Source: JACKFB01 sp041389525 (GTDB taxonomy: Bacteria > Myxococcota_A > UBA9042 > PHBI01 > JACKFB01). Taken from it: 64,000 nt of DNA. The position numbers and the translations under genes were made by a program. Where the stretch lies: the NCBI GenBank assembly GCA_041389525.1, contig JAWKRR010000043.1, positions 1-64,000 of the forward strand. Direction: 5' to 3'. Positions within the stretch are counted from its first letter, which is position 1, and each line of letters starts with the position of its first letter. The notes beneath the pieces are model-generated. The model was given only the letters and a program-made list of their open reading frames with translations, was not told the origin of the DNA and did not search any database. Of this stretch, positions 1-7,810 are shown piece by piece.

Positions 1-470
1 GGCTGCCCTTCGTCGAGCTGGACGGGCTCATCGAGGAGAGCGCCGGCCTCGCGCTGTCGGACCTCTTCGCCATTCACGGCGCCAGCTACTACCGACGCGT
101 CGAGTACGACGCCCTCAGCCGCTTCTTGGCTCGCGGCGGCCCGGCGGTCTTGGCCACCGGTGGTTCCCTGGTCACCCACGAGGAGACCTTCGCGTTGCTG
201 CGCCGCTCGGCCACGACGGTGTGGCTACACGCCCACGCGCAGGACCTTTGGGCGCGCGTCCTCGCCCAGGGCGACGACCGCCCCATGCGGCGAAACCCTC
301 ACGCGTTCGCCCAGCTCGAGGCGCTGCTCGCCGAACGTGAGCCGCTCTACCGGAAGGCGCACAGCGCGGTGGAGACCAGCGCCAAGTCTATCGAGCGGGT
401 GGTGGAGGCCGTGGTCGCCGCCGCGCGTGGGAGCGCGACGGGGACGCCGAACCTCAGCGCGCTCGCGTGA
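1..470 (+). CDS. BoxR/BzdR-like regulator, shikimate-kinase-fold C-terminal part (5' truncated)
   Basis: The open frame enters from the left edge (first full codon at base 3) and stops at 470, so only the C-terminal ~155 residues are present. The fragment has a shikimate-kinase fold pattern: an ELDGLIE segment, HGASYYRR, an ATGGS strand end, GDDRPM, and a REPLY lid region. The longer version of these motifs (HGxxYYRRxE, then GDxRPM, then REPLYxxA) is what I associate with the effector domain of BoxR/BzdR-type regulators, in which an N-terminal HTH domain is fused to a shikimate-kinase-like domain that binds benzoyl-CoA. A true AroK is the alternative. The P-loop and any HTH lie outside the window, so the choice cannot be settled here. 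A BoxD/PaaZ-type aldehyde dehydrogenase at the other end of the window gives weak contextual support for BoxR. Confidence 0.65.
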   Translation, partial: LPFVELDGLIEESAGLALSDLFAIHGASYYRRVEYDALSRFLARGGPAVLATGGSLVTHEETFALLRRSATTVWLHAHAQDLWARVLAQGDDRPMRRNPHAFAQLEALLAEREPLYRKAHSAVETSAKSIERVVEAVVAAARGSATGTPNLSALA

Positions 471-639
471 AGCCAGGGTGCTCGGGGCGGGGCGAGCCCA
501 CCGCGTAGAGGCGTCGGGTCCCGGCGCCCGCGTCGGCTGGCGTTGCGTCGTCGGCGCCGAACGGGTGTGCGAACACGCGCGGCTGCTCCGAGCGCTTGTC
601 TTCCTGGGTGTCGTAGCCGGCTTCACAACAGCGGTTCAT
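454..639 (-). CDS. possible small protein, 61 aa
   Basis: This short frame starts with ATG at 639 behind a GAGG Shine-Dalgarno and ends inside the last codons of the convergent upstream gene. The product is polar, begins MNRCCEAGYD, and has no signal peptide or membrane segment. No family is recognised. A good TATAGA -10-like hexamer about 35 bases upstream (675-680) on the same strand supports expression. An in-frame start at 675 would add 12 residues but overlaps that hexamer. It could equally be a chance frame in GC-rich DNA. Confidence 0.35.
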   Translation of the reverse strand: MNRCCEAGYDTQEDKRSEQPRVFAHPFGADDATPADAGAGTRRLYAVGSPRPEHPGFTRAR

Positions 640-674
640 GGGTGCCTCGGTCGGTTTCGAGGCGTGGTTTGCCA

Positions 675-680
675 TCTATA
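675..680 (-). promoter_or_regulatory. candidate -10 element for the small gene
   Basis: TATAGA on the minus strand is the most AT-rich stretch of this intergenic region. It sits about 35 bases upstream of the ATG at 639. No convincing -35 was found at normal spacing. An ACGCGC/GCGCGT inverted repeat (681-702) lies directly upstream and could be an operator. The rest of 640-823 shows nothing clear. Confidence 0.3.
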
Positions 681-823
681 ACGCGCCGCGTCAAGAGCGC
701 GTCGTAGACTTGCGCACGCCCCGTCCGCGAGCCCGTCGTTGAAAGGCCATGGTTGTTGCACTATGAGAGTCGCCTGGGCGGCGCCCCTCGCTGTCATCGC
801 TCCCCCCGACCCTGAGTCACGTC

Positions 824-2059
824 ATGCGCCTGCACCCCTTCCGCGCCCTGCACCCCCGTCCCGAGCTCGCCGCTGACGTGGCCAGCCCGCCCTACGACGT
901 GGTCGACACCGCGGAGGCGCGCGCGCTGGCGCTGGGTCGCCCCAACTCGTTTCTGCGCGTCGTGCGCTCGGAGATCGACCTGCCGCCGGGCGCTGACCCC
1001 TACTCGGACGCTGTCTACGCCGGCGCGGCCGCCCGGCTGCAAGCGATGATCGCCGACCAGGTCCTGGTCAACGACCCCTCGCCCGCGCTCTGGATCTACC
1101 GCCTCGACTGGGGGCCGCAGACCCAGATTGGCTTCGTCGGCTGCGTCGAGGTCGACGACTACGTCTCGGGGCTCGTGAAGCGTCACGAGTTCACCCGCCG
1201 CGACAAAGAGGACGACCGCACGCGCCACATCGACACCGTCGGCGCCCACACCGGCCCGGTCTTCCTCACCTGCCGCTCAGAGCCCTCGCTGACCGCGCTG
1301 CAGGCTCGGCTCACCCAGGGCCCGCCCACCCTGGAGGTCACCGCGCGCAGCGTGCGGCACCGCCTGTGGCGCATCGCCGATCCCGAGCTGCTGGCCATCA
1401 TCGAGCGCGCCATGGCCCAGTTCGAGGCCTTCTACATCGCCGACGGCCATCACCGCGCCGCCAGCGCCGCCCGCGCCCGAGACCTCCGCCGCGCCGCCCA
1501 CCCGCGCGCCGCGGAGAGCGCGGACTTCGAGCGCTTCCTGGCGGTGGTTTTCCCCAGCGATCAGCTGCGGATTTTGCCCTACAACCGCGTGGTCGCCGAC
1601 CTCGCCGGTCTGTCCGAGTCCGGCTTCCTGGAGCGCCTCGAGGGCCCCTTCGAGGTCAGCGCGCCGGGAGCCCCCGCGGCCCCGGTCTCGCGCCATGAGA
1701 TCGCGCTCTACCTCGGTGGGAAGTGGCGCATGCTGCGCGCGCGCCAGCCGATCATCGACGAGTCCGACCCCATCGCGCGCCTCGACGTCGCCATCTTGCA
1801 GGACCACCTGCTCGCGCCCGTCCTCGGCATCACCGACCCGCGCTCCGACAAGCGCATCGACTTCGTCGGCGGGATCCGGGGCACCGACGAGCTCGAGCGC
1901 CGCGTCGACGCCCAGGGCGGCGGCTGCGCCTTCTCGATGGTCGCGACCTCCATCGAGGAGCTGCTCGCCGTCGCGGACGCCGGCATGGTGATGCCGCCGA
2001 AGTCCACGTGGTTTGAGCCGAAGCTGGCCAGCGGGCTGCTGATTCACCCGCTGGAATAG
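824..2059 (+). CDS. DUF1015 family protein
   Basis: This 411-residue cytoplasmic protein matches the DUF1015 family (PF06245) in length and landmarks. The N-terminus MRLHPFRALHP is followed by SPPYDVVD. The middle has the conserved IADGHHR motif, and the C-terminus ends MPPKSTWFEPKLASGLL. Family members are often encoded near serine-biosynthesis genes, but the biochemical role is not established to my knowledge. No ser gene is visible here. The ATG at 824 is chosen because the PF..LHP start is conserved in the family; the Shine-Dalgarno is weak. The gene stands alone, with convergent genes downstream. Confidence 0.85.
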   Translation: MRLHPFRALHPRPELAADVASPPYDVVDTAEARALALGRPNSFLRVVRSEIDLPPGADPYSDAVYAGAAARLQAMIADQVLVNDPSPALWIYRLDWGPQTQIGFVGCVEVDDYVSGLVKRHEFTRRDKEDDRTRHIDTVGAHTGPVFLTCRSEPSLTALQARLTQGPPTLEVTARSVRHRLWRIADPELLAIIERAMAQFEAFYIADGHHRAASAARARDLRRAAHPRAAESADFERFLAVVFPSDQLRILPYNRVVADLAGLSESGFLERLEGPFEVSAPGAPAAPVSRHEIALYLGGKWRMLRARQPIIDESDPIARLDVAILQDHLLAPVLGITDPRSDKRIDFVGGIRGTDELERRVDAQGGGCAFSMVATSIEELLAVADAGMVMPPKSTWFEPKLASGLLIHPLE

Positions 2060-2086
2060 CGGCGTCCCCAGCCCCTCGCAGCAGCC

Positions 2087-2130
2087 GATGACGCGGTGAT
2101 GACGCGGCGATGACGCGGTGATGACGCACC
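2087..2130. repeat. four tandem 11-bp repeats (GATGACGCGGT)
   Basis: Four head-to-tail copies of GATGACGCGGT, the last two bases diverging in the fourth, fill the short gap between the DUF1015 gene and the convergent hypothetical gene. An 11-bp unit would present the same DNA face each turn. It could also be simple slippage sequence. Confidence 0.85.
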
Positions 2131-2153
2131 GAACGGCGCGAGCCGACCCCGCG

Positions 2154-2978
2154 TCAATCCGCCCGGCGCAGCGGGTGCAGCGTTCGGCCGGCCTGCACCG
2201 AGGGCGGGCCTATCAACTGAAAGCGCGCGCCGCCCTCGATCTGCGCCTGCAGCGCCTGCATCCCGTCGGTGTCCTCGGAGTCCAGGTGAAAGTCCGGCTC
2301 GGGGCGCTCGAGGATGATGGCGGGATCGCCCGCGGCCGCTCGCAACTTCTCCTCGGTGACGTCGAAGGCGTAGGTCAGGGTCGCGGGGATGCTGTGCGCG
2401 GGCGTCCACGTCGTGTGCAGGTCCAACACCCCGAACTTGGTGTGGATATAGAGCGCGCGGCTAGTCCACTGGGTCGCGCCGAAGAAGCGCTCGGCCTTGT
2501 AGGCGCGCAGCGCGATGGCCTTGGTGATCGTCCCCAGGGCGTAGAGGCGGCGTTCGGGGAAGGTCAGGTTCAGGCTGGCCAGATTGTGGCCGAACCAAGC
2601 GCCCTTCTCGTACATCGGGATCGCGATGTACATGGACAGCGGGACCGGCCCCTCGTAGCCAGGCGGGAGGTCGAAGATGACGCGCTCGTGGGTGGTCAGG
2701 CGCTTGGCGTCGATGGCAAATCCGTAGATAAATCCTGGCAATTCGGCGCAGTCGTAGAAGACCCAGAGGTCCATCGGCATCCCCTCGGGGCCGAAGGTCA
2801 GCGCGTCGAGTCGCTGCAGGAGGGTGAGGAAGGTCGCCGACTCCAGGCGGGTGGGATCGATGTCCCACCGGAGGTCCAGCCCGAAAGGCGCGGCGTCCAG
2901 GTGCGGGCGGTTCGCGGGCGTGGAGACCACAAAGGTCCCGTAGTCGCGCAGGATCGCGTCGTTCGAAGTGTGGATCAT
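2154..2978 (-). CDS. hypothetical protein, downstream member of a paralogous pair
   Basis: This 274-residue protein has no signal peptide or membrane segment and belongs to no family I recognise. It is clearly homologous to the product of the gene just upstream (2975-3856). Shared blocks in the same order are PFGLDL, WVFYDCAELPG, GYEGPVPLS, TWTPAHSIPAT and a C-terminal ED(T)xxMxALQAxIExG. Its ATG overlaps the stop of the upstream gene by four bases (ATGA), so the two are translationally coupled. The conserved acidic/ALQ helix suggests a common fold, but no catalytic motif is evident. Confidence 0.75.
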   Translation of the reverse strand: MIHTSNDAILRDYGTFVVSTPANRPHLDAAPFGLDLRWDIDPTRLESATFLTLLQRLDALTFGPEGMPMDLWVFYDCAELPGFIYGFAIDAKRLTTHERVIFDLPPGYEGPVPLSMYIAIPMYEKGAWFGHNLASLNLTFPERRLYALGTITKAIALRAYKAERFFGATQWTSRALYIHTKFGVLDLHTTWTPAHSIPATLTYAFDVTEEKLRAAAGDPAIILERPEPDFHLDSEDTDGMQALQAQIEGGARFQLIGPPSVQAGRTLHPLRRAD

Positions 2979-3856
2979 CCCTGAAACCGCCGCGTGAATC
3001 CGGCGCCAGGCTCGGTGGTGATGGGCTCCGCGTCCGACCCAACCTGCAGCGGGACCCGGGTGTCAGAGCCGCGGATCTCGGCCGGGCCTACCACCGCGAC
3101 CTCCACGCCCGACTCGATCTCGGCCTGCAGCGCCCGCATCGCCTGGGTGTCGTCGGCGTCGATGTAGCGGTGGATACCCTCGGGCCCCAGCAGGTCCCCG
3201 CGCAGCAAGCGCTCGCGGCCGTTCGCGTCAGCGGTGACACGGAAGGTGCAGGTCGCGGGGTTGTCGTGCGCCGGCGTCCAGGCGGTCTGCAGCCGAAGCG
3301 GCCCGAGCCCCGCGTAGAGGCCCAACTGCGGCGACCGCCACTGACACGTCGCCAGCATCTCGGTCAGGCGAAAGGCCTGGGTTCCCGCCGCCAGGGTCAG
3401 CCGCCACAGGCCTTCGGGGGCCGCACCTGGCGCGATCTGGTTGACGCTGCACAGGGTGTAGACCAGCGCGGCGGAGCGGGCGACGGTCGGGATGCAGATG
3501 AAGATCGACACCGGCACGAGGCCCTCGTAGCCGTCGGGCACGGCGAGGGCGCGGCGGGCCCACGACTCGAGGTGGCGCGCGCGGCGGGCGAAGCCGAAGA
3601 CCGCGCCGGGCATCACGGCGCAGTCGTAAAAGACCCAGGCGGGCATCGAGAGGCCGACGGGGCCGTAAGCGAGCTCGTCGACGTGCTTCACCAATTGAAT
3701 GAAGGTGCTGCCGGCGACGCGCTGCGGGTCAAAGATGTTGGCCGCGGGGATGTCGAGGCCCAGCGGGCTGGCGTCCAGCCCTTCGCGGACGGGCGGGCGC
3801 GCGATGAGGTACGGCTCGCAGGTGTCGAGCACGCGCTGGTAGGGCCGCAGGAGCAT
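2975..3856 (-). CDS. hypothetical protein, upstream member of a paralogous pair
   Basis: This 293-residue protein is paralogous to the next gene. It has PLGLDIPA, WVFYDCAVMPG, GYEGLVPVS, AWTPAHDNPAT and DADDTQAMRALQ in matching order. No signal peptide or known domain was seen. There is no Shine-Dalgarno before the ATG at 3856. Instead a TAGAGT hexamer lies 7 bases upstream, as expected for a leaderless transcript. The pair forms a two-gene operon with a 4-base overlap. The ~97 bases between this gene and argF show only GC-rich sequence. Confidence 0.75.
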   Translation of the reverse strand: MLLRPYQRVLDTCEPYLIARPPVREGLDASPLGLDIPAANIFDPQRVAGSTFIQLVKHVDELAYGPVGLSMPAWVFYDCAVMPGAVFGFARRARHLESWARRALAVPDGYEGLVPVSIFICIPTVARSAALVYTLCSVNQIAPGAAPEGLWRLTLAAGTQAFRLTEMLATCQWRSPQLGLYAGLGPLRLQTAWTPAHDNPATCTFRVTADANGRERLLRGDLLGPEGIHRYIDADDTQAMRALQAEIESGVEVAVVGPAEIRGSDTRVPLQVGSDAEPITTEPGAGFTRRFQG

Positions 3857-3953
3857 GCGGTCGACTCTACCGCCGCCGCACCCCCGCTGGAAGGGCGGGC
3901 CCCCGTCCGAGGATCAGCAGCCCGAGATCAGCAGCCGCCGACACGCGGCCGGC

Positions 3954-4874
3954 TCAGCCCTTGTCGCCCAGGAGCGTCACCAGCACGGCCTTCTGGGCGT
4001 GGAGGCGGTTCTCGGCCTGGTCAAAGATGATCGAGCGCGGGCCGTCGCAGACCGACGCGCTGACCTCTTCACCGCGGTGGGCGGGAAGGCAGTGCATGAA
4101 GACGCTCTCGGGGTCGGCCTGGCCCATCACCCGATCGTCGACCTCGAACCCGGCGAAGGCCTTCACGCGCGCGGCGGCCTCGTCCTCCTGGCCCATGGAC
4201 GCCCACACATCGGTATAGACGACGTGGGCACCCTGCGCCGCGACCAGCGGGTCATCGGTCTCGATGATCGCCGTGCCCGCCGCGGCCGCGTCCTGCTGCG
4301 CCAAGGCCACGATGGCGCGGTCCATCGTGTAGCCGGCGGGGGCGGCGCACGCGAAGTCCATCCCGGCCTTGGCGCAGGCAAACATCAATGAATGCGCCAT
4401 GTTATTGCCGTCGCCGATGTAGGCCATCTTCAGCCCCGCCGTGCGTCCGAAGCGCTCGCGGATGGTCTGCAGGTCCGCCAGCGCTTGGCATGGATGCAGC
4501 AGATCGGTCAGCCCGTTGATGACAGGCACTGTCCCGAAGCGCGCCAGGTCGAGCACGTCCTGATGCCCGAAGACGCGGGCCATGATCCCGTCCACATAGC
4601 GGCTGAGGACCTTCGCCGTGTCGCTGACCGGCTCGCCGCGATGAAGCTGCACGTCGCGCGACGACAAGAAGAGCGCGGTGCCGCCGAGCTGCCACATGCC
4701 GACCTCGAAGCTGACCCGGGTGCGGGTCGACGCCTTGAGGAAGATCATCGCCAGCGACTTGCCGGCGAGCGCGTGGGCAAACCCGCGCGGGGCCCGCTTC
4801 AGCTCGTCGGCCAGGTCCAGCAGGCGGCTCAGCTCGTCGGTGCTGACGTCGTGGAGCGAAAGAAAGTGGTCCAT
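3954..4874 (-). CDS. argF: ornithine carbamoyltransferase
   Basis: It transfers carbamoyl from carbamoyl phosphate to ornithine to give citrulline in arginine metabolism, in the cytoplasm. The 306-residue length is typical. The carbamoyl-phosphate loop STRTR is at residues 49-53, HPCQ at 127-130, and the ornithine-binding HCLPAHRG is near residue 262. The gene lies 33 bases downstream of carbamate kinase on the same strand, probably in one transcript. That linkage raises a catabolic (ArcB) role, where citrulline is broken down to make ATP. No arginine deiminase is seen, and sequence alone does not separate ArgF from ArcB. Confidence 0.93.
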   Translation of the reverse strand: MDHFLSLHDVSTDELSRLLDLADELKRAPRGFAHALAGKSLAMIFLKASTRTRVSFEVGMWQLGGTALFLSSRDVQLHRGEPVSDTAKVLSRYVDGIMARVFGHQDVLDLARFGTVPVINGLTDLLHPCQALADLQTIRERFGRTAGLKMAYIGDGNNMAHSLMFACAKAGMDFACAAPAGYTMDRAIVALAQQDAAAAGTAIIETDDPLVAAQGAHVVYTDVWASMGQEDEAAARVKAFAGFEVDDRVMGQADPESVFMHCLPAHRGEEVSASVCDGPRSIIFDQAENRLHAQKAVLVTLLGDKG

Positions 4875-4907
4875 GGAGGGGCCTCGCTGTGAAGTCGTGA
4901 GCAGCGC

Positions 4908-5966
4908 CTACTGCTCGCCGTCGGGTTCCTCGTCCGGGTCGCCGTCTGCGGTGGGAAAGAGCACGAGCTGGCGTCGCACGGGCGTCGGCTCGTCGTCCCT
5001 TAGGATGCGCGTGCCGGCGCGGTCGGCCAGGGCCGGCACGAGGCGCTGGGGGCTGGTGATGATGACCGTGGAGCCGCCGTCGTCGAGGAAATCCAGGGCC
5101 GCCTCGATCTTCGGGCCCATGCTGCCGGGCGGGAACTGACCGGCGTCCAGAAGCTGCCTCGCCTCTTCCCGACCGACCCGCTCGAGCGCGCGCTGGTCGG
5201 TCTGGCCGAAGTTTACGTAGACGTTGTCGACGGGCGTGAGCACGACGAGCAGGTCGGCGCCGAGGTGGTTCGCCATCAGCGCGGCCGTCCGATCCTTGTC
5301 GATGACGCCTTCCAGCCCGCGCATGGCACCGCGCGAGTCGACGGCCACCGGGACGCCGCCGCCACCACCCGCGATCACGATGTGGTCCAGCGACAGCAGC
5401 GCGTCGATCGCCTGCAGGCCCAAGATGTCCACGGGGCGCGGGCTGGGGACCACCTGGCGCCAGCCGCGGCCGGCGTCTTCGACGAGGTGCACGCCGCGGG
5501 TGCGCATCAGCTCGCGCGCGCGCCACGTCGTGTGAAAGGGCCCGACCGGCTTGGTGGGCTCGTCGAAGGCCGGGTCGGAGGGGCTGACCAGCACCTCGGT
5601 CATCAGCGTCGACACCTCGCGCCGCATCCCCGCCGAGCGCAGCGCGTTGCGGATGGCCACGCTCAGCAGGTAGCCGACGGTCCCCTGGGTCGCGGCCACG
5701 CACGCGTCCAGCGGCCGAGGCGGCAGCTTGGTCGAGGCCTCCTCGTTTCGCACGAGCTCGCGCCCGACCTGCGGGCCGTTGCCGTGGACGACCAGGACCC
5801 GCGTCCCTTCCCGCGCCAGGGCGACCACGCAGCTCGCGAGCTTCCGCGCCGCGCGCTGCTGCTGGCTGGCGGTCCCGGGCTCATTGCGCGGCAGAAGCGC
5901 ATTGCCGCCAATGGCTAAGACAGCCAGGCGATTTGGGCGGGGGGCGTCGTGCTCGGTCTCGGACAT
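4908..5966 (-). CDS. arcC: carbamate kinase
   Basis: It interconverts carbamoyl phosphate plus ADP with carbamate plus ATP. This amino-acid-kinase-fold protein has GGNAL near the start, HGNGPQVG, an AGGGGGVPV loop, DKDRTAALMA, and a C-terminal GSMGPKIEAA. These are the standard carbamate kinase landmarks. The start at 5966 (MSETEHD) is preferred because it gives a short lead into the first strand. In-frame ATGs upstream at 6005 and 5987 would add Cys-rich sequence unlike the family. A Pro-free acidic tail (DGDPDEEPDGEQ) follows the catalytic fold. It pairs with the carbamoyltransferase downstream. Confidence 0.9.
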   Translation of the reverse strand: MSETEHDAPRPNRLAVLAIGGNALLPRNEPGTASQQQRAARKLASCVVALAREGTRVLVVHGNGPQVGRELVRNEEASTKLPPRPLDACVAATQGTVGYLLSVAIRNALRSAGMRREVSTLMTEVLVSPSDPAFDEPTKPVGPFHTTWRARELMRTRGVHLVEDAGRGWRQVVPSPRPVDILGLQAIDALLSLDHIVIAGGGGGVPVAVDSRGAMRGLEGVIDKDRTAALMANHLGADLLVVLTPVDNVYVNFGQTDQRALERVGREEARQLLDAGQFPPGSMGPKIEAALDFLDDGGSTVIITSPQRLVPALADRAGTRILRDDEPTPVRRQLVLFPTADGDPDEEPDGEQ

Positions 5967-6094
5967 CGTCGCGCACGGATAGCACATCGATCGGGGGGCT
6001 TCCACAGCCTCGAATCAAGCCCGTTGTGGCGCCACGGGCCTCCTGATACCGTAACGCGCGGGCGAGCGCACCACAGCCTGCCTGAGGAGTGGAC

Positions 6095-6793
6095 ATGAGG
6101 GGCTTTTTCATCGGTCTGGGGTTCTCGCTGGCCTTCATCGTCGGCGCGCTGTGGGCGCGCGACGTCGAGCCCCCCGCGCACGCCGCGAGCCCTGGCAGCG
6201 CGGTCGAGTCGATGTGCGTCAGCGCGGAGATGGCCAAGGTCAAGCTCACGGCGGCGACCACGGACCTGACGCGGAAGGGCGGTTGGAATCAGGCGCTGGA
6301 GCGCTACGCCGACGGCGGCTGGGAGCCTGTGCAGTTCATCCATGACCGCGACACCATCGCGGCGGTCTGCTTCAAGCGAATCCACCGCGGTGAGCGCTTT
6401 CGCGACGTGGTGAGCGCGCCGGAGCCCGCGCCGGTGGCCGCCCCCGCGCCTGCCCCTGTGCAGGTGGCCCCGGCCGCGCCTGAGCCGAAGGGTCGCCGGG
6501 GACGCGCGGCCACACCGCCACCTGAGCCTGAGCCCGTGCGCGTCGCCGAACCTGAGCCCGCCCCCGAGCCTGAGCCGGCGCCCGCGCCCGCGCCTGCGCC
6601 GACCCGCGCCGCGGACACCTGCTCGGCCGACTGCACTCATTTTGGCGAGCTGGCGGGCGCGACCGAGATGATCCGCAAGGTGGTCGCGGACAAGTGCCTT
6701 ATCCGCTGCAAGGCCGGCGATGAGCGGTACCAAGCGTGTGTCCGGGTCGCCCGCGGCTCCGGCGACGTGCAGCGCTGCAACGCGATGGAGTGA
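6095..6793 (+). CDS. membrane-anchored protein with Pro/Ala/Glu spacer and Cys-rich C-terminus
   Basis: The ATG at 6095 follows a GAGGAG Shine-Dalgarno. The product has one N-terminal membrane segment (about residues 4-21) and a small domain containing two Cys and a GWEPVQFIHDRD segment. A long PEPEPAP-type low-complexity spacer follows (about residues 110-175). The C-terminal ~55 residues carry five Cys (CSADCTHF, CLIRC, YQACV). It is likely a periplasmic envelope protein whose distal Cys domain is held away from the membrane. No family is recognised. The next gene begins 2 bases after its stop. Confidence 0.7.
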   Translation: MRGFFIGLGFSLAFIVGALWARDVEPPAHAASPGSAVESMCVSAEMAKVKLTAATTDLTRKGGWNQALERYADGGWEPVQFIHDRDTIAAVCFKRIHRGERFRDVVSAPEPAPVAAPAPAPVQVAPAAPEPKGRRGRAATPPPEPEPVRVAEPEPAPEPEPAPAPAPAPTRAADTCSADCTHFGELAGATEMIRKVVADKCLIRCKAGDERYQACVRVARGSGDVQRCNAME

Positions 6794-6795
6794 GG

Positions 6796-7659
6796 GTGGT
6801 CCGCGAGGCGGCGAGGGGGAGTCTGACGGTGGTCGCGTCTCTCGCGCTCCTCGCCGGGCCCCTGGGTTGTCAGGAGCTCGCCGATATCTGGAACGGCGCC
6901 GCCGAGCAGACCAACGAGGGGCGCGAGAACCGCGAGCGGGCGGTGCAGGCCGAAGAAGCCAAGCGCGCCTACGAGCTGGAGCGGGTGGTGCGAAAGGCGC
7001 CGGCCAAGCGCGCCCTCGAGAGCGAGTCGTTCGGGACCTTCGACAGCACCAGCCCGGCGGGGCGCCTCAAGGCGCTCTTGGAGCGTCGGCTGGAGTGCGC
7101 AAACGACGAGTGCCGCAGGGAGGTCTTGGAGACGGTGCGGCGCGACTCCGCGCTGGTCTTGCCAGGCATCTCGGAGCTGGTCACGCGCCAGCCCGAGGCC
7201 ATCACCATCGAGGCGGTCCGGCTCGCCGGGCTCTTCCGCCACGTCGCGTCCATCGAAGCCTTGGGTCGCGCCGCGCTCGTGGGCAGCGGGCGGGTGCGCG
7301 CCGAGGCGGTCTGGGCCCTCGGTGAGACCGGCGACCCACGCGCTCTCGAGCCCCTCGACCGCATCTCCCGGCTCGACAACCCGCTCGACATCAACAGCGC
7401 GATCTGCCGCGCCGTGGGTGCCATCGGGAGGCCGGAGGGCGCCCCGATTCTCGACCGCCTCTACTCAGCCGCGGACCCGCGAACCCGCGGCGAGTGCGTT
7501 CGAGCCGCCGGCAGCATCGGCTCCATCGAGGTGATGCCCTTGCTGCGTCGCGCGGTCGACGACGCGGACACGAGCGTGCGCGACGACACGCGCCGGGCCC
7601 TCGAGAAGATCCCGGGCAAGGAGCCCAAGCGGCTCATCCGGAAGCTCGGCTCGCGCTGA
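6796..7659 (+). CDS. HEAT-repeat lipoprotein
   Basis: A GTG start at 6796 has a GGAG Shine-Dalgarno overlapping the previous gene's end. It yields a signal peptide ending in the lipobox PLGC (Cys ~25). The mature part begins with a charged helix. Helical HEAT/PBS-like repeats follow, with recurring A..ALG..GDPRALEPL, GAIGRPEGAPIL and AAGSIGSIEVMPLLRRA units. It probably acts as a lipid-anchored protein-protein interaction scaffold in the periplasm or outer membrane. It is almost certainly co-transcribed with the 6095 gene. An in-frame start at 6736 lies inside that gene and would bury the signal peptide. Confidence 0.75.
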   Translation: MVREAARGSLTVVASLALLAGPLGCQELADIWNGAAEQTNEGRENRERAVQAEEAKRAYELERVVRKAPAKRALESESFGTFDSTSPAGRLKALLERRLECANDECRREVLETVRRDSALVLPGISELVTRQPEAITIEAVRLAGLFRHVASIEALGRAALVGSGRVRAEAVWALGETGDPRALEPLDRISRLDNPLDINSAICRAVGAIGRPEGAPILDRLYSAADPRTRGECVRAAGSIGSIEVMPLLRRAVDDADTSVRDDTRRALEKIPGKEPKRLIRKLGSR

Positions 7660-7716
7660 GCCTGCGGGCGCCCGCGTGGCTATCAGGAGGTGCGGAGCGG
7701 GCTTCGTTCCGAAGGC

Positions 7717-7740
7717 AGAGCGGGCGCTCGCTCTTTTTCT
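7717..7740 (+). terminator. intrinsic terminator
   Basis: An AGAGCG/CGCTCT stem with a six-base loop is followed by TTTTTCTT. It sits 58 bases after the HEAT lipoprotein stop and ahead of the GH18 gene. This is the only classical hairpin-plus-U-tract terminator I noticed in the window. Confidence 0.75.
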
Positions 7741-7810
7741 TGCGTCCGAGCATTGACTCGACCTGGGGCCGCTGCCACCGTGACGCGCGTTCCCACCGCT
7801 GGAGGTCTCC

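Noticed and set aside
1..470. Calling the left-edge gene aroK outright
   Set aside because: The motif set also fits the BoxR effector domain, and the diagnostic N-terminal half is outside the window.
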